Source: Prochlorococcus sp. AG-347-J06
Lineage (GTDB): Bacteria > Cyanobacteriota > Cyanobacteriia > PCC-6307 > Cyanobiaceae
Reading direction: 5' to 3'
Assembly: GCA_003281525.1 (NCBI GenBank)
Contig: QCBT01000013.1
Coordinates: 1 to 40,394, forward strand
Length of the DNA stretch: 40,394 nt
Part shown: positions 1-8,687 of the stretch, piece after piece
Position numbering within the stretch: position 1 is the stretch's first letter
Layout: the number at the start of each line of letters is the position of its first letter
Notes under the pieces: generated by a model
Seen by the model: only the letters and a program-made list of their open reading frames with translations
What the model was told of the DNA's origin: nothing
Databases searched by the model: none
Program-made: the position numbers and the translations under genes

Positions 1-923
1 CCACTTAATTTTTTGATATTTTTGTTTTTTTCTTTTTCATGGCAGTCTTTATCCAAAAGATCTAAAGAATTCCGAAGCCCAGCAAGTAAAGGAATACAAG
101 AAGTAGCTATTTCAAATTTCCTTGCATCATCATGAAAAAGATTATCTGAATGCTCATAAATGCCTTGTTCTTTTTTTAATGATTTCCAACCAATTATTGT
201 TGGATCTGTTTCACGAATAAATCTATCTGAGACATAAATGGCTCCAAGTCCTTCTGGTCCACATGCCCATTTGTGAGAAGTTATTGAATATAAATCAGAA
301 TAAAAAACTTCTTTTTCAATATTTATGTGCCCAAAGGTTTGAGCACCATCAACAAGTAAATAAGAGTTTTCTCGATTATTTTTTAATTCGATAGAAATTT
401 CTTTTAAAGGAATTTTATATCCAAAGTTCCATAAGATATGAGAAATAATTAGGATCTTAGTCTTACTATTTAGATTTTTCAAAATCTCTAAAATTATATT
501 TTCGTCGTTTAGATTTTTAATTTGTTGGATTGGCAAAATTTTGAATATTAATTTATTTCTTCTGCAAAATTCTCGACTTGCAGCCACTACTCCAGGATGT
601 TCACAGTCACTTATTAACAACTCTTCTCCCTCTTTTACTTTTATTCCCCAAAAGGGCAAAATCATACCGGAAGAGATATTTTCGGTAAAAGCTACATTCT
701 TTGAATTTACACCTAATTTTTGCGCAATGATTCTTTTTGTGGTCAATATTTCTTTGTAAATAAAAGGCCACATATCATTGGTAAATGGTCCTAAATCTTG
801 GATAATCTCCCAAGTTTTAACTATTGCGTCTAGAGAAGATTTTGGTAATGGTCCTTGACCGCCATAGTTGAAATAATATTTATTTTTTAATGCGGGTATT
901 TGATCTCTTAGATTATTTCTCAT
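1..923 (-). CDS. Class V aminotransferase (NifS/CsdA-like), C-terminus cut by window edge
   Basis: PLP-dependent enzyme of the class V aminotransferase/cysteine desulfurase fold. I translated the minus strand from ATG at 923-921; it stays open for 307 codons to the edge, so about the last quarter is missing. Visible landmarks are an N-terminal NYGGQGPLP, the LLVDGAQTFGH stretch (Asp and neighbours that contact PLP) and SITSHKWACGPEGLG, where the Lys of SHKW is the expected Schiff-base lysine. The substrate cannot be told: desulfurase, selenocysteine lyase and isopenicillin-epimerase-like members share these motifs, and the active-site Cys loop of true desulfurases would lie in the missing part. 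It starts 36 bp after the stop of the methyltransferase upstream, on the same strand, so co-transcription is possible. Confidence 0.85.
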   Translation of the reverse strand, partial: MRNNLRDQIPALKNKYYFNYGGQGPLPKSSLDAIVKTWEIIQDLGPFTNDMWPFIYKEILTTKRIIAQKLGVNSKNVAFTENISSGMILPFWGIKVKEGEELLISDCEHPGVVAASREFCRRNKLIFKILPIQQIKNLNDENIILEILKNLNSKTKILIISHILWNFGYKIPLKEISIELKNNRENSYLLVDGAQTFGHINIEKEVFYSDLYSITSHKWACGPEGLGAIYVSDRFIRETDPTIIGWKSLKKEQGIYEHSDNLFHDDARKFEIATSCIPLLAGLRNSLDLLDKDCHEKEKNKNIKKLS

Positions 924-959
924 GGAAATTTATATTATATTTTCAACTCTTGAATTTTT

Positions 960-1754
960 TTAAATATTGCCCACTAAAGTTACTGTTCTAAATTCAATAT
1001 CCTCAATTACTTTCCAAGGTTCAGCACTCCTTTCTACAAATTTTAAATTTTTAAATCCTAGTTCTTTAAAATCACTTAAAAACTCTGGCTCATACCATGC
1101 TCCACTAATACATCCTGTCCATAAATCATGATCATTTTGCAATCTTAAAGGAACTTTTTTGTTAGAGACGATATCGCTAATTGCAATTCTTCCATTATCG
1201 TTTAAAACTCTTTTTATGTTATTTAGAAGGTTATTTCTAGATTCTGGACTTACCAAGTTTAAAACGCAATTACTTAAAATAATATCAACTGATTTATCTG
1301 CGATTAATGGATTTAAATCTTTATCTAATTCATCAAGTTTTTCAATTGAACCTTCTAGAAATTCTGTATTGTTGAAGCCTATATTTTTTGTAACTTCTTT
1401 AGATGCTGATCTTGATAAAGAAAGCATGTCAGGATTCTGATCAACTCCAATAACTTTCCCTTCTTTCCCAACAATTTGGGCACAAATGAAAGCATTTTTG
1501 CCGCTACCACTTCCAAGATCTAAGACTATATCATTTTTTTGAACATATTTTGTTGGATCACCACACCCATAGTCTCTTTCTATAACCTCTTGAGGAATTA
1601 CTTCTAGTAAAACGGGATCAAACCCAACTGGTGTACAAAGACAACTTTCTTTTTCTTGTGCCGCTGAGCCATATCTTTCTTGAATCGCATCTTTATGATC
1701 GAATTGATTAGGTGCTTTATTCGATGTGTTTGTATTACAGCAACTTTCAGACAT
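960..1754 (-). CDS. arsM: Arsenite S-adenosylmethyltransferase (ArsM type)
   Basis: SAM-dependent methyltransferase of 264 aa that most likely methylates As(III). The SAM site is VLDLGSGSGKNAF (about residues 77-89) followed by VIGVDQNPDM. Three cysteines sit in the contexts expected of ArsM arsenic ligands: C64 in DYGCGDP, C163 in LSNCVLNL and C215 in TGCISGA. Extra cysteines at the N-terminus (MSESCC, then CLC at 38-40) are also typical of thiol-rich relatives. I chose ATG 1754; the frame stays open upstream to 1850, but that extension would read through the 1790-1814 terminator hairpin and looks non-coding. The neighbouring aminotransferase and DUF4278 gene are on the same strand. Activity on arsenic is inferred from the cysteine triad and is not proven. 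Confidence 0.85.
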   Translation of the reverse strand: MSESCCNTNTSNKAPNQFDHKDAIQERYGSAAQEKESCLCTPVGFDPVLLEVIPQEVIERDYGCGDPTKYVQKNDIVLDLGSGSGKNAFICAQIVGKEGKVIGVDQNPDMLSLSRSASKEVTKNIGFNNTEFLEGSIEKLDELDKDLNPLIADKSVDIILSNCVLNLVSPESRNNLLNNIKRVLNDNGRIAISDIVSNKKVPLRLQNDHDLWTGCISGAWYEPEFLSDFKELGFKNLKFVERSAEPWKVIEDIEFRTVTLVGNI

Positions 1755-1789
1755 ATTTTTTAAAGGACTCTTGATAAATATAGCCAAAA

Positions 1790-1814
1790 AAAAGCCCCTG
1801 AAAAAGGGGCTTTT
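1790..1814 (-). terminator. Strong intrinsic terminator after the DUF4278 gene
   Basis: Perfect stem AAAAGCCCC / GGGGCTTTT with a 7-nt loop. Read on the minus strand it is followed by an eight-T run. It lies 16 nt beyond the DUF4278 stop and only about 36 nt upstream of the arsM start, so it may insulate arsM or let some readthrough reach it. It is the clearest Rho-independent terminator in the window. Confidence 0.85.
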
Positions 1815-1830
1815 AATTTGTTTAATTAAA

Positions 1831-2004
1831 TTATTTAGTGTAATTAACACCTCTGTAATTTAATTCTGCTTTTTCATCACTAGAAGAAGCGTCATCCATT
1901 CTGTTGGTGTATACGTTTCTTCTGTAGGTAAGTTCAACAAGTTGCTTTTTAGCAGCTTCTTTGTTTTGAACGTAATTTTTACCTCTGTAAGTTAAAGTAG
2001 TCAT
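1831..2004 (-). CDS. DUF4278 small protein with three YRG-type motifs
   Basis: 57-residue cyanobacterial peptide of unknown function. It carries three copies of an L-[TN]-YR-x3-Y motif: LTYRGKNY (4-11), LTYRRNVY (25-32) and LNYRGVNY (48-55), spaced 21-23 residues apart, which is the signature of DUF4278. There is no signal peptide or membrane segment. I start it at ATG 2004 because family members begin just before the first motif. In-frame ATGs at 2028 and 2040 would add 8-12 residues that look like leader sequence, although GGGGG just before the ATG at 2028 could serve as a ribosome site. A good promoter, a GC-rich leader and a strong terminator frame it, suggesting a highly expressed single-gene transcript. 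Confidence 0.85.
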   Translation of the reverse strand: MTTLTYRGKNYVQNKEAAKKQLVELTYRRNVYTNRMDDASSSDEKAELNYRGVNYTK

Positions 2005-2058
2005 GTTTCGATGTGACAACACGGCCATCCCCCGTTCCATGGTATGACTCGAACTGCG

Positions 2059-2097
2059 CCCTCAAATGAGGGTGAACGAAAAAGTAGCAATTGCTAC
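2059..2097 (-). promoter_or_regulatory. Structured, GC-rich 5' leader of the DUF4278 gene
   Basis: Two perfect inverted repeats lie between the promoter and the gene: GTAGCAATTGCTAC (2084-2097), followed on the minus strand by a T run, and CCCTCA-AA-TGAGGG (2059-2072). The first would be the very 5' end of the transcript if the TSS is near 2097. The whole leader to 2005 is clearly more GC-rich than its surroundings. It could be a 5' stabilising hairpin, an attenuator or an operator. Confidence 0.5.
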
Positions 2098-2103
2098 CAA
2101 ATA

Positions 2104-2133
2104 ATTATAAGCGTATTTTTGACTGCATGTCTA
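2104..2133 (-). promoter_or_regulatory. Sigma-70-type promoter for the DUF4278 gene
   Basis: On the minus strand TAGACA (2133-2128) and a consensus TATAAT (2109-2104) are separated by 18 nt. The predicted start is near 2097, giving a leader of about 93 nt before ATG 2004. Confidence 0.6.
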
Positions 2134-2259
2134 GCTTTTACAAATAGAAACGAATTTTTAATGTTTTTTTAATTATTATCTTAGGTAAATTTTTTTATAA
2201 ATAGTCTCTAAAAAGGTTTATGTTTATATTTGGTTTAATCTTCATGTAATTATTTATTT

Positions 2260-2517
2260 ATGACAGGTTTTTTATATTTCTTGGGAAATACTTTAAGGTG
2301 GCCAGTGTTAAAGCCAAAAGAATTTTTTTCACTACATGCTTATTTTTCAATTATTTATTTGATAACTTTTACTTTGAGTAAATATGATGTAAGCCAATCA
2401 AATTTAGTTTTTACTTTAGGAATTCTTGCACCCCTTTTAATCGCTATTGGTCAAGGACTTCCAATTGATTGCCTTGATATGGAATCATCTTTGTTGAAGG
2501 AATTAAAAACTAAATAA
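2260..2517 (+). CDS. Small conserved-looking membrane protein, unknown function
   Basis: 85 residues starting at ATG after an AT-rich upstream region. Two hydrophobic stretches, about residues 27-42 and 48-65, could each cross the membrane. The N-terminus carries aromatic and Pro residues (FLYFLGNTLRWPVLKP), and the C-terminus is short and polar. I do not recognise a family. It converges on the Nfu gene with 22 bp between stops. Clean coding with a plausible hydropathy pattern argues that it is a real gene. Confidence 0.65.
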   Translation: MTGFLYFLGNTLRWPVLKPKEFFSLHAYFSIIYLITFTLSKYDVSQSNLVFTLGILAPLLIAIGQGLPIDCLDMESSLLKELKTK

Positions 2518-2539
2518 TATATATTTCAGTTAAAAATTT

Positions 2540-2785
2540 TTATAAAACTTGGACAACTTCGCTTATTTCAGGAATCATTTCTTTTAACTTTCTTTCAATA
2601 CCCATTTTGAGAGTCATAGTGCTACTTGGGCAACTACCACATGCTCCTTGAAGTCTGACTTTGACAATTGGACCATCTATTTCTGCAATCTCTACATTAC
2701 CTCCATCAGAAATTAAAAAAGGTCTTAGCTCGTCAAGGACTTTTTCTACATTTTCGTTCGTTAGCGAGAGTGTTTCAGTACTCAT
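2540..2785 (-). CDS. nfu: Nfu/NifU C-terminal-domain Fe-S scaffold protein
   Basis: 81-residue Fe-S cluster assembly and transfer protein consisting only of the NifU C-terminal domain. The diagnostic CxxC is C49/C52 in GACGSCPSS, preceded by the conserved [12 protein letters not shown]. In cyanobacteria and plastids such proteins deliver clusters to photosystem I and ferredoxins; that role is known for the family, not shown here. ATG start at 2785 lies 70 bp from the divergent mqo start. Confidence 0.93.
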   Translation of the reverse strand: MSTETLSLTNENVEKVLDELRPFLISDGGNVEIAEIDGPIVKVRLQGACGSCPSSTMTLKMGIERKLKEMIPEISEVVQVL

Positions 2786-2855
2786 AGTTTTGAATTAACT
2801 TTATAATAAGCCTAGAAAGAAATTTGATTAATTGCAAAAAAGATAATTTTCTGTT

Positions 2856-4352
2856 GTGACTTCATCTAAAAATCCCACTAATGACAATAGCTACTTTGAT
2901 GCAGTCTTAGTAGGATCAGGGATAATGAGTAGTACTTTAGCTCTCCTAATTTCAGAAGTTTTACCAGATTTAAAATTTCTTATTATAGAAAAATTAAATG
3001 CCCCAGGAAGTGAAAGTACTGGCGCTTTTAATAATGCTGGTACAGGACATGCGGCTAATTGCGAATTAAACTATACCCCTTTAGATGAAAAAGGAAATCT
3101 AAAAATAGATAAAGCGCTCTCAATAAATCGTTCTTTTGAAACATCCATGTCTTTATGGGCCTCATTGTATGAAGCAGGGAAAATTGATATTAAGAAGTTT
3201 CTAAAATTTATTCCTCATATAAGCTTTGTTTCTGGTCAGGATAATATTTCTTTTTTAAAAAAAAGATTTCAGAAAATGACCGAAAATCCTGAATTTGTCG
3301 ATATGGAATTTTCTACATCTTTTGATGAAATTTCATCATGGGCTCCTCTAATAACAAAAGATAGAAATCCATCTACTCAAATTGCTGCTACCAGAATAGG
3401 TAGAGGAACTGATATTAATTTTGAGGCATTAACTAAAGAGTATTTGTCATTAGTTTCCTTAAACAAAAATGTTGAAATTAGATATAAAACAGAATTAGTA
3501 GATTTAAAGAAAATTGATAAAAAACAATGGGAACTAGAAATCAGTTCAGAAGGTAGAAAAACTTCAATTAGAACTGGCTACGTTTTTCTTGGTGCTGGTG
3601 GAAAAACAATTAATTATTTACAAAAATCAAAAATTCCAGAAGCAAAAAGTTATGGTGGATTTCCTGTTAGTGGGAAATGGCTTATTTGTGAGAAAAAAGA
3701 TCTAACAGAAAAACATAATTCAAAAGTTTATGGTAAAGCTGATATTGGATCGCCCCCAATGTCTGTGCCTCATTTAGACACCAGATGGATTGATAATAAA
3801 AAACTTCTTTTATATGGACCTTTTGCTGGATTTACAACGAAATTTCTAAAACAAAGTTCATACTTTGACTTATTTAGTTCAATTAAAAAGAATAATATTT
3901 TTTCTATGTTAGACGTTGGTTTTAAGAACAACGATTTAATTAATTACCTAATATCACAATCATTAAAGAACCATAATTCAAGAGTTGAGAACTTAAAGAA
4001 TATGATGCCATCAGCTAATTCTTCTGATTGGTATTTAAAGAATGCTGGTCAAAGAGTTCAAATAATTAAAAAAACTGAAAATGGTGGTTCTTTGAAATTT
4101 GGAACTGAGATTGTAAATTCATCTGATGGATCATTATCTGCTTTGTTGGGAGCCTCTCCTGGAGCAAGTACTGCGGTTTCAATTATGGTTGAGGTTCTAG
4201 AAAAATCTGTTTTATTTTTAAACGATAAGCATAATCTTCAGAAAAAAATAAATGACTTAATTCATCCAGAACTTTCAGTCTCTGAAAATTACAGTACCTT
4301 CATAAAAGAAATTAAAAAAAGAAATAATTCCATTTTTGGTTTCCATCCATAA
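2856..4352 (+). CDS. mqo: Malate:quinone oxidoreductase
   Basis: FAD-dependent, membrane-associated oxidation of malate to oxaloacetate with electrons passed to the quinone pool. The 498 aa match the family length. The N-terminal dinucleotide fold is [18 protein letters not shown] (about 15-32). [20 protein letters not shown] and the C-terminal [20 protein letters not shown] are typical Mqo blocks. The start is GTG at 2856, which is the best in-frame choice. It runs in the same direction as lepA, 56 bp further on. Confidence 0.95.
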   Translation: MTSSKNPTNDNSYFDAVLVGSGIMSSTLALLISEVLPDLKFLIIEKLNAPGSESTGAFNNAGTGHAANCELNYTPLDEKGNLKIDKALSINRSFETSMSLWASLYEAGKIDIKKFLKFIPHISFVSGQDNISFLKKRFQKMTENPEFVDMEFSTSFDEISSWAPLITKDRNPSTQIAATRIGRGTDINFEALTKEYLSLVSLNKNVEIRYKTELVDLKKIDKKQWELEISSEGRKTSIRTGYVFLGAGGKTINYLQKSKIPEAKSYGGFPVSGKWLICEKKDLTEKHNSKVYGKADIGSPPMSVPHLDTRWIDNKKLLLYGPFAGFTTKFLKQSSYFDLFSSIKKNNIFSMLDVGFKNNDLINYLISQSLKNHNSRVENLKNMMPSANSSDWYLKNAGQRVQIIKKTENGGSLKFGTEIVNSSDGSLSALLGASPGASTAVSIMVEVLEKSVLFLNDKHNLQKKINDLIHPELSVSENYSTFIKEIKKRNNSIFGFHP

Positions 4353-4408
4353 TTCTAATTAGCTAATATTAATCAAGATGTAATAACGAGGAGAATTTTT
4401 CTTTCTTT

Positions 4409-6217
4409 ATGACTGATATATCGGTTTCAAAAATTAGAAATTTCTGCATAATCGCTCATATTGACCATGGTAAATCTACCCTTGCGGATAGGTTACTTCA
4501 AGATACTGGTACTGTGCAGCAAAGGGATATGCAAGAACAATTTTTGGACAGTATGGATCTTGAAAGAGAGAGAGGAATTACTATCAAGTTACAGGCTGCT
4601 AGGATGAAATATAAAGCTGACGATTCCCAAGAATATGTTTTGAACTTAATAGATACTCCAGGGCATGTTGATTTTTCTTATGAAGTTAGTAGATCTCTTC
4701 AAGCTTGTGAAGGCGCTTTACTTGTTGTTGATGCAAGTCAAGGAGTAGAAGCTCAAACCTTAGCTAATGTTTATCTTGCCTTAGAAAATAATCTTGAAAT
4801 AATTCCTGTTTTAAATAAAGTTGATTTACCAGGGGCTGATGCTGAAAAAATAAAACAAGAAATAGAGGAAATTATTGGACTTGATACATCTAATGCAATA
4901 AATTGTTCAGCAAAAACTGGAGTTGGTATTAAAGATATTTTGGAAGCAATCGTAAGAAGAGTACCTCCTCCTCAAGATGAAATTAAACTACCTACAAAGG
5001 CTCTGATTTTTGATTCTTATTATGATCCGTACAGGGGAGTTATTGTTTATTTCAGGGTGATATCTGGGTCTCTAAATAAGAGAGAAAAGATATTATTAAT
5101 GGCAAGTAAAAAAAATTATGAACTAGATGAGATAGGAATAATGGCGCCTGATCAACAACAAGTTGATGAATTACATGCAGGAGAAGTTGGTTATTTAGCT
5201 GCTTCTATAAAATCAGTTGCTGATGCGAGAGTGGGAGATACGATTACTCTTTTAAATTCACCTGCCAATGATCCTTTGCCTGGATATAAGACAGCAAATC
5301 CTATGGTTTTTTGTGGCTTATTCCCGACTGATGCTGATCAATTCCCAGATTTAAGAGTATCACTAGAAAAATTACAATTATCTGATGCAGCTTTAAAATA
5401 TGAGCCAGAAACCAGTAGCGCAATGGGCTTCGGATTTAGGTGCGGATTCCTAGGACTTCTTCATATGGAGATAGTTCAAGAAAGATTAGAAAGAGAATAT
5501 GACTTGGATCTAATCGTAACGGCACCATCAGTTATTTATAAAGTTAATTTAAATCAGCAGGAACATATTTTTATTGATAATCCTTCTACAATTCCTGATC
5601 CACAACTTAGAGAATCAATAGAAGAGCCTTACGTGAAAATGGAAATTTATGCTCCCAATGAATTTAATGGAACATTAATGGGTTTATGTCAGGAAAGAAG
5701 GGGAGTATTTATTGATATGAAATACATAACAACAGATCGAGTTACCTTGATTTATGAAATTCCATTAGCAGAAGTTGTTACAGATTTCTTTGATCAAATG
5801 AAAAGTAGAACCCAAGGTTATGCATCAATGGAATATCATTTGATTGGCTATAGAAAAAATGACCTTGTTAGATTAGATGTTCTAATAAATTCAGAAAGAG
5901 CAGATCCATTAACTTCTATTGTTCATAAAGATAAGGCTTATGGAATTGGCAGAAGTTTAGTTGAGAAATTAAAAGAACTTATTCCAAAACAACAATTTAA
6001 AATACCTATTCAAGCATCAATCGGTAGCAGGATTATTGCAAGTGAAAGTATAAGTGCTTTACGAAAAGATGTTTTATCTAAATGTTATGGAGGGGATATT
6101 TCTAGGAAAAAGAAACTTTTAAAGAAACAAGCTAAAGGTAAAAAGAGGATGAAGGCAATGGGTAAAGTTGAAGTCCCTCAAGAAGCTTTTATGGCAGTCT
6201 TGAAATTAAACCAGTAA
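4409..6217 (+). CDS. lepA: Elongation factor 4 (LepA), translational GTPase
   Basis: Ribosome-associated GTPase that back-translocates or remodels stalled ribosomes. 602 aa, full length. GTPase motifs are AHIDHGKST (16-24, G1), DTPGHVDF (G3), NKVDLPGA (G4) and SAKTG (G5). The LepA-specific C-terminal domain ends in a Lys-rich stretch and [19 protein letters not shown] sequence lies 15 nt before the ATG, a rather long Shine-Dalgarno spacing. Confidence 0.98.
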
Positions 6218-6296
6218 TTTTTTTTAATTTAAAATTTATAGCTATTTATTTTTAAAAGAATTGGGTATATTTCACTTATATCTTTAAAAAAAGATT

Positions 6297-7142
6297 TTGG
6301 ATATTAACTCATTTAATCGTGTTGGCGCAAATATCAGAAAAGCTGGATTTTTAATTGTACTTTTTTATCTTCTTGTTGTTTTAATAATGAAATTTTTAGA
6401 GGCTAATAATTTTTTTGGTTATTCATTTTCAATGTTAAACAATGATATCTTTGCACCTCCTTCGCTTAATCATTTCTGTGGCACTGACAGATTAGGAAGA
6501 GATGTTTGCTTAAGAACTTTGCAAGGATCATCTTTAGCGATAGAAGTTGTTTTCTTAGCTATTCTTTTTTCATTAAGTTTGGGTTTGCCATTAGGATTAT
6601 TAAGTGGTTATTTTGGTGGTTTTTTTGATAAATGTTTATCACTAATAATGGATACTATTTTTTCAATACCTGTAATTTTGCTTTCAGTTGTTGTTGCTTT
6701 TGTATTGGGTAAGGGCATCCTTAACGCAGCTTTGGCATTGTGTATTGTTTACTCTCCTCAATATTTTAGATTAATCAGAAATCAGACAATATTGGTTAAA
6801 TCAGAAACTTATGTGGAGGCAGCTCAAGTTTCAGGAGCTGATGTTAAAACAATTATTTTTAAATATATTCTCCCAAATGTAATAACACCTTTGCCTATTC
6901 TGCTTACCCTAAATGCAGCGGATGCTGTTTTGGTATTAGGAAGTTTAGGCTTTTTAGGTCTTGGTGTTCCTGCAGATGTCCCAGAGTGGGGAAGTGATTT
7001 AAATCTTGCTCTTGCCGCTTTGCCTACAGGTATATGGTGGACAGCTTTGTTTCCGGGTTTGGCAATGTTTTTTTTAGTTTTAGGTCTTTCTTTTATAGGA
7101 GAGGATCTAGAAGAAATTTTTGATAGTCAAAAGTCTGAATAA
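6297..7142 (+). CDS. dppC: ABC transporter permease, DppC/OppC type
   Basis: Inner-membrane permease of a peptide/nickel-type ABC importer. The BPD_transp_1 domain covers about residues 75-275, with several hydrophobic segments and the EAA loop EAAQVSGADVKTIIFKYILP that contacts the ATPase. CGTDRLGRDVCLRTLQG is the usual DppC N-terminal block. The start is TTG at 6297; no ATG occurs in frame before residue 30, inside the first membrane segment. No partner permease, ATPase or binding protein lies next to it, so the complex must be encoded elsewhere. It converges on trmH with a 2-bp gap. The substrate is not known. Confidence 0.88.
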   Translation: MDINSFNRVGANIRKAGFLIVLFYLLVVLIMKFLEANNFFGYSFSMLNNDIFAPPSLNHFCGTDRLGRDVCLRTLQGSSLAIEVVFLAILFSLSLGLPLGLLSGYFGGFFDKCLSLIMDTIFSIPVILLSVVVAFVLGKGILNAALALCIVYSPQYFRLIRNQTILVKSETYVEAAQVSGADVKTIIFKYILPNVITPLPILLTLNAADAVLVLGSLGFLGLGVPADVPEWGSDLNLALAALPTGIWWTALFPGLAMFFLVLGLSFIGEDLEEIFDSQKSE

Positions 7143-7144
7143 AT

Positions 7145-7816
7145 TTAGTTTTCTTTAATAGGATTAAATTCCCCTTGATCATTCAACTTTGGATATTCTT
7201 TAGCTGATTTTTTATACACCGCAGCTAATTCTGGGTAACACCATTCAAAAAGTGTTTTTTGATATTCATCTATATTTAACCCTTCTCCATTAGCGGGCAA
7301 TATACCTTTATTTTTTCTTTGGCGAATAGCTTCAAATAATAATATGGAAGCAGCAACTGAAACATTCAGAGATTGAACCATACCTCTCATAGGTATAAAA
7401 ATTGATTGATCAACCATTGATATAAGTTCATTACTTAGTCCCCATTTTTCTGCTCCTAAAACAAAACATGTATTTTGAGAATAATCAAAATTTCTATAAT
7501 CTACTGATTCACTATTAAGAGTCGTTCCATATAATTTAAAACCTTTATTCTTTAAATCAGATATTGCCGTGATAGCGTTTTCATGATTATTCAGTTTTAC
7601 CCATTTTTGACTTCCTTGAGCAGTACTATTAAAAGTCTTAACGGCATTCATTTTGCTAATAAAATTTGCTTCGAACACTCCTGCTGCATCACATGTCCTT
7701 AATATCGCAGATAAATTATGTGGTTTATTGACATCCTCAACTAAAACAGTCAAGTTTTTCATTCTGCAATCTAAAACACTTTTGATTCGTTCAAATCTTC
7801 TTGGCAAAATTGACAT
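7145..7816 (-). CDS. trmH: tRNA (guanosine-2'-O-)-methyltransferase TrmH
   Basis: SPOUT-family enzyme that 2'-O-methylates G18 of tRNA. 223 aa. SPOUT motifs are NKPHNLSAILRTCDAAGVF (motif 1), FVLGAEKWGLSNELI (motif 2) and IPMRGMVQSLNVSVAASILL (motif 3, the knot). The N-terminal RRFERIKSVLDCRM matches TrmH rather than TrmL or RlmB, and the C-terminal extension rich in charged residues is also typical. Confidence 0.93.
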   Translation of the reverse strand: MSILPRRFERIKSVLDCRMKNLTVLVEDVNKPHNLSAILRTCDAAGVFEANFISKMNAVKTFNSTAQGSQKWVKLNNHENAITAISDLKNKGFKLYGTTLNSESVDYRNFDYSQNTCFVLGAEKWGLSNELISMVDQSIFIPMRGMVQSLNVSVAASILLFEAIRQRKNKGILPANGEGLNIDEYQKTLFEWCYPELAAVYKKSAKEYPKLNDQGEFNPIKEN

Positions 7817-7881
7817 TTATAATTTTTTCACACTTTTAAATTATATTCAAAAATATTGATTACCTATTAAATCTCTTGGTT

Positions 7882-7887
7882 TATAAT
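7882..7887 (+). promoter_or_regulatory. Possible -10 box for the 67-aa gene
   Basis: Consensus TATAAT 25 nt before ATG 7912. A TTGATT at 7856-7861 is the only -35-like sequence, and its 20-nt spacer is too long to be convincing. Confidence 0.35.
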
Positions 7888-7911
7888 ATTTTGGTAGTTT
7901 TAATTAACGCA

Positions 7912-8115
7912 ATGGCCTACATAGAATGGGACTATACAGTAATAACAAGTATGGTAGAAAAACAAGGGTGGGATTTACCTGAGCGTGAATCGGAAGAATG
8001 GAATAAATTTAACGATGAATTAGGAGAAAAAATGAGAGGTGTTGGACTTATTTTTGAAAAATATTGTAAATTCACTCCTGACGTAGGAGAAGGAGTTCAT
8101 CTTCTAGATGACTGA
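7912..8115 (+). CDS. Small soluble acidic protein, unknown function
   Basis: 67 residues beginning MAYIEWDY at ATG 7912. The frame can be extended to a TTG at 7876, but that would start upstream of the -10 box and adds hydrophobic residues unlike the rest. The protein is acidic, rich in Glu, Asp and aromatics, with no signal or membrane segment; a helix is likely across about residues 25-50. I do not recognise a characterised family. It stands alone between trmH (divergent) and the photolyase operon. Confidence 0.7.
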   Translation: MAYIEWDYTVITSMVEKQGWDLPERESEEWNKFNDELGEKMRGVGLIFEKYCKFTPDVGEGVHLLDD

Positions 8116-8132
8116 TCATAAATAGTTTTAAA

Positions 8133-8158
8133 CCATTGATGTATCCCTTAATCAATGG
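8133..8158 (+). terminator. Hairpin after the 67-aa gene, possible weak terminator
   Basis: Perfect 8-bp stem CCATTGAT / ATCAATGG with a 10-nt loop, 18 nt beyond the stop. The following sequence (CTTATTAATTT) has only a broken T run, so termination is uncertain. Confidence 0.4.
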
Positions 8159-8292
8159 CTTATTAATTTATAAGATAATGTAATTTCACCAAATTAGAAC
8201 TTGCAATTATTAAGGCTTTATAAAGCTTGTACTCTAAAAAAATTTTTTTATTCCACAAAAAAGTAATTTAATTTCTATATTTGAATAAAAAT

Positions 8293-8685
8293 ATGAAAAA
8301 TAAGTTAACTTTTTTATTCGATGGTGGTTGTCCACTTTGCTTGAGAGAAACAAATTTTCTAAAAAAAAGGGATATCTTAAATCAAATTGCATTTATAGAT
8401 ATTAATAGTAAGGATTATGATCAAAGTTTTTTTAACGACATCTCATATTCAGAAGCCATGTCAAACCTGCATGGTATTAAGGAAAATGGTGAAATTATTA
8501 GGGGACTAGATGTACTTGCATATTCTTATGATTTAGTTGGTTTAGGTTGGGTTTATTATCCCTTGAAGATTAAGCTTTTATCTCCATTATTGAGATTGGT
8601 TTACAGATATTGGGCAAAATATAGACTTCAAATTACAGGTAGATCAGATATTGAAAAACTTTGTACCTCACAATGTGAACAATAA
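8293..8685 (+). CDS. DCC-family (DUF393) thiol-disulfide oxidoreductase-like protein
   Basis: 130-residue member of the DUF393/DCC family, whose hallmark is the N-terminal DGxCPLC motif, here FDGGCPLCLRE. The two cysteines resemble a thioredoxin-like redox pair. INSKDYD, the GI-ENGEIIRGLDVL block and the terminal YRYWAKYRLQ are also family-typical. I prefer ATG 8293 over TTG 8281, which adds only four residues. It is the first gene of a tight run: the next gene starts 2 bp after its stop. DCC proteins often sit beside cryptochrome or photolyase genes, which is the case here. Biochemical function is unproven. Confidence 0.85.
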   Translation: MKNKLTFLFDGGCPLCLRETNFLKKRDILNQIAFIDINSKDYDQSFFNDISYSEAMSNLHGIKENGEIIRGLDVLAYSYDLVGLGWVYYPLKIKLLSPLLRLVYRYWAKYRLQITGRSDIEKLCTSQCEQ

Positions 8686-8687
8686 AT

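Noticed and set aside
541..759. Plus-strand 72-aa ORF
   Set aside because: Lies inside the minus-strand class V aminotransferase, which has clear PLP motifs.
2010..2060. tRNA gene suggested by CAGTTCGAGTC on the minus strand
   Set aside because: Only the T-arm-like piece is present; no acceptor, D or anticodon arms can be paired around it.
8211..8230. Palindrome GCTTTATAAAGC before the DCC gene as an operator
   Set aside because: Perfect over 12 bp but single, AT-rich and without a matching promoter; too weak to call.
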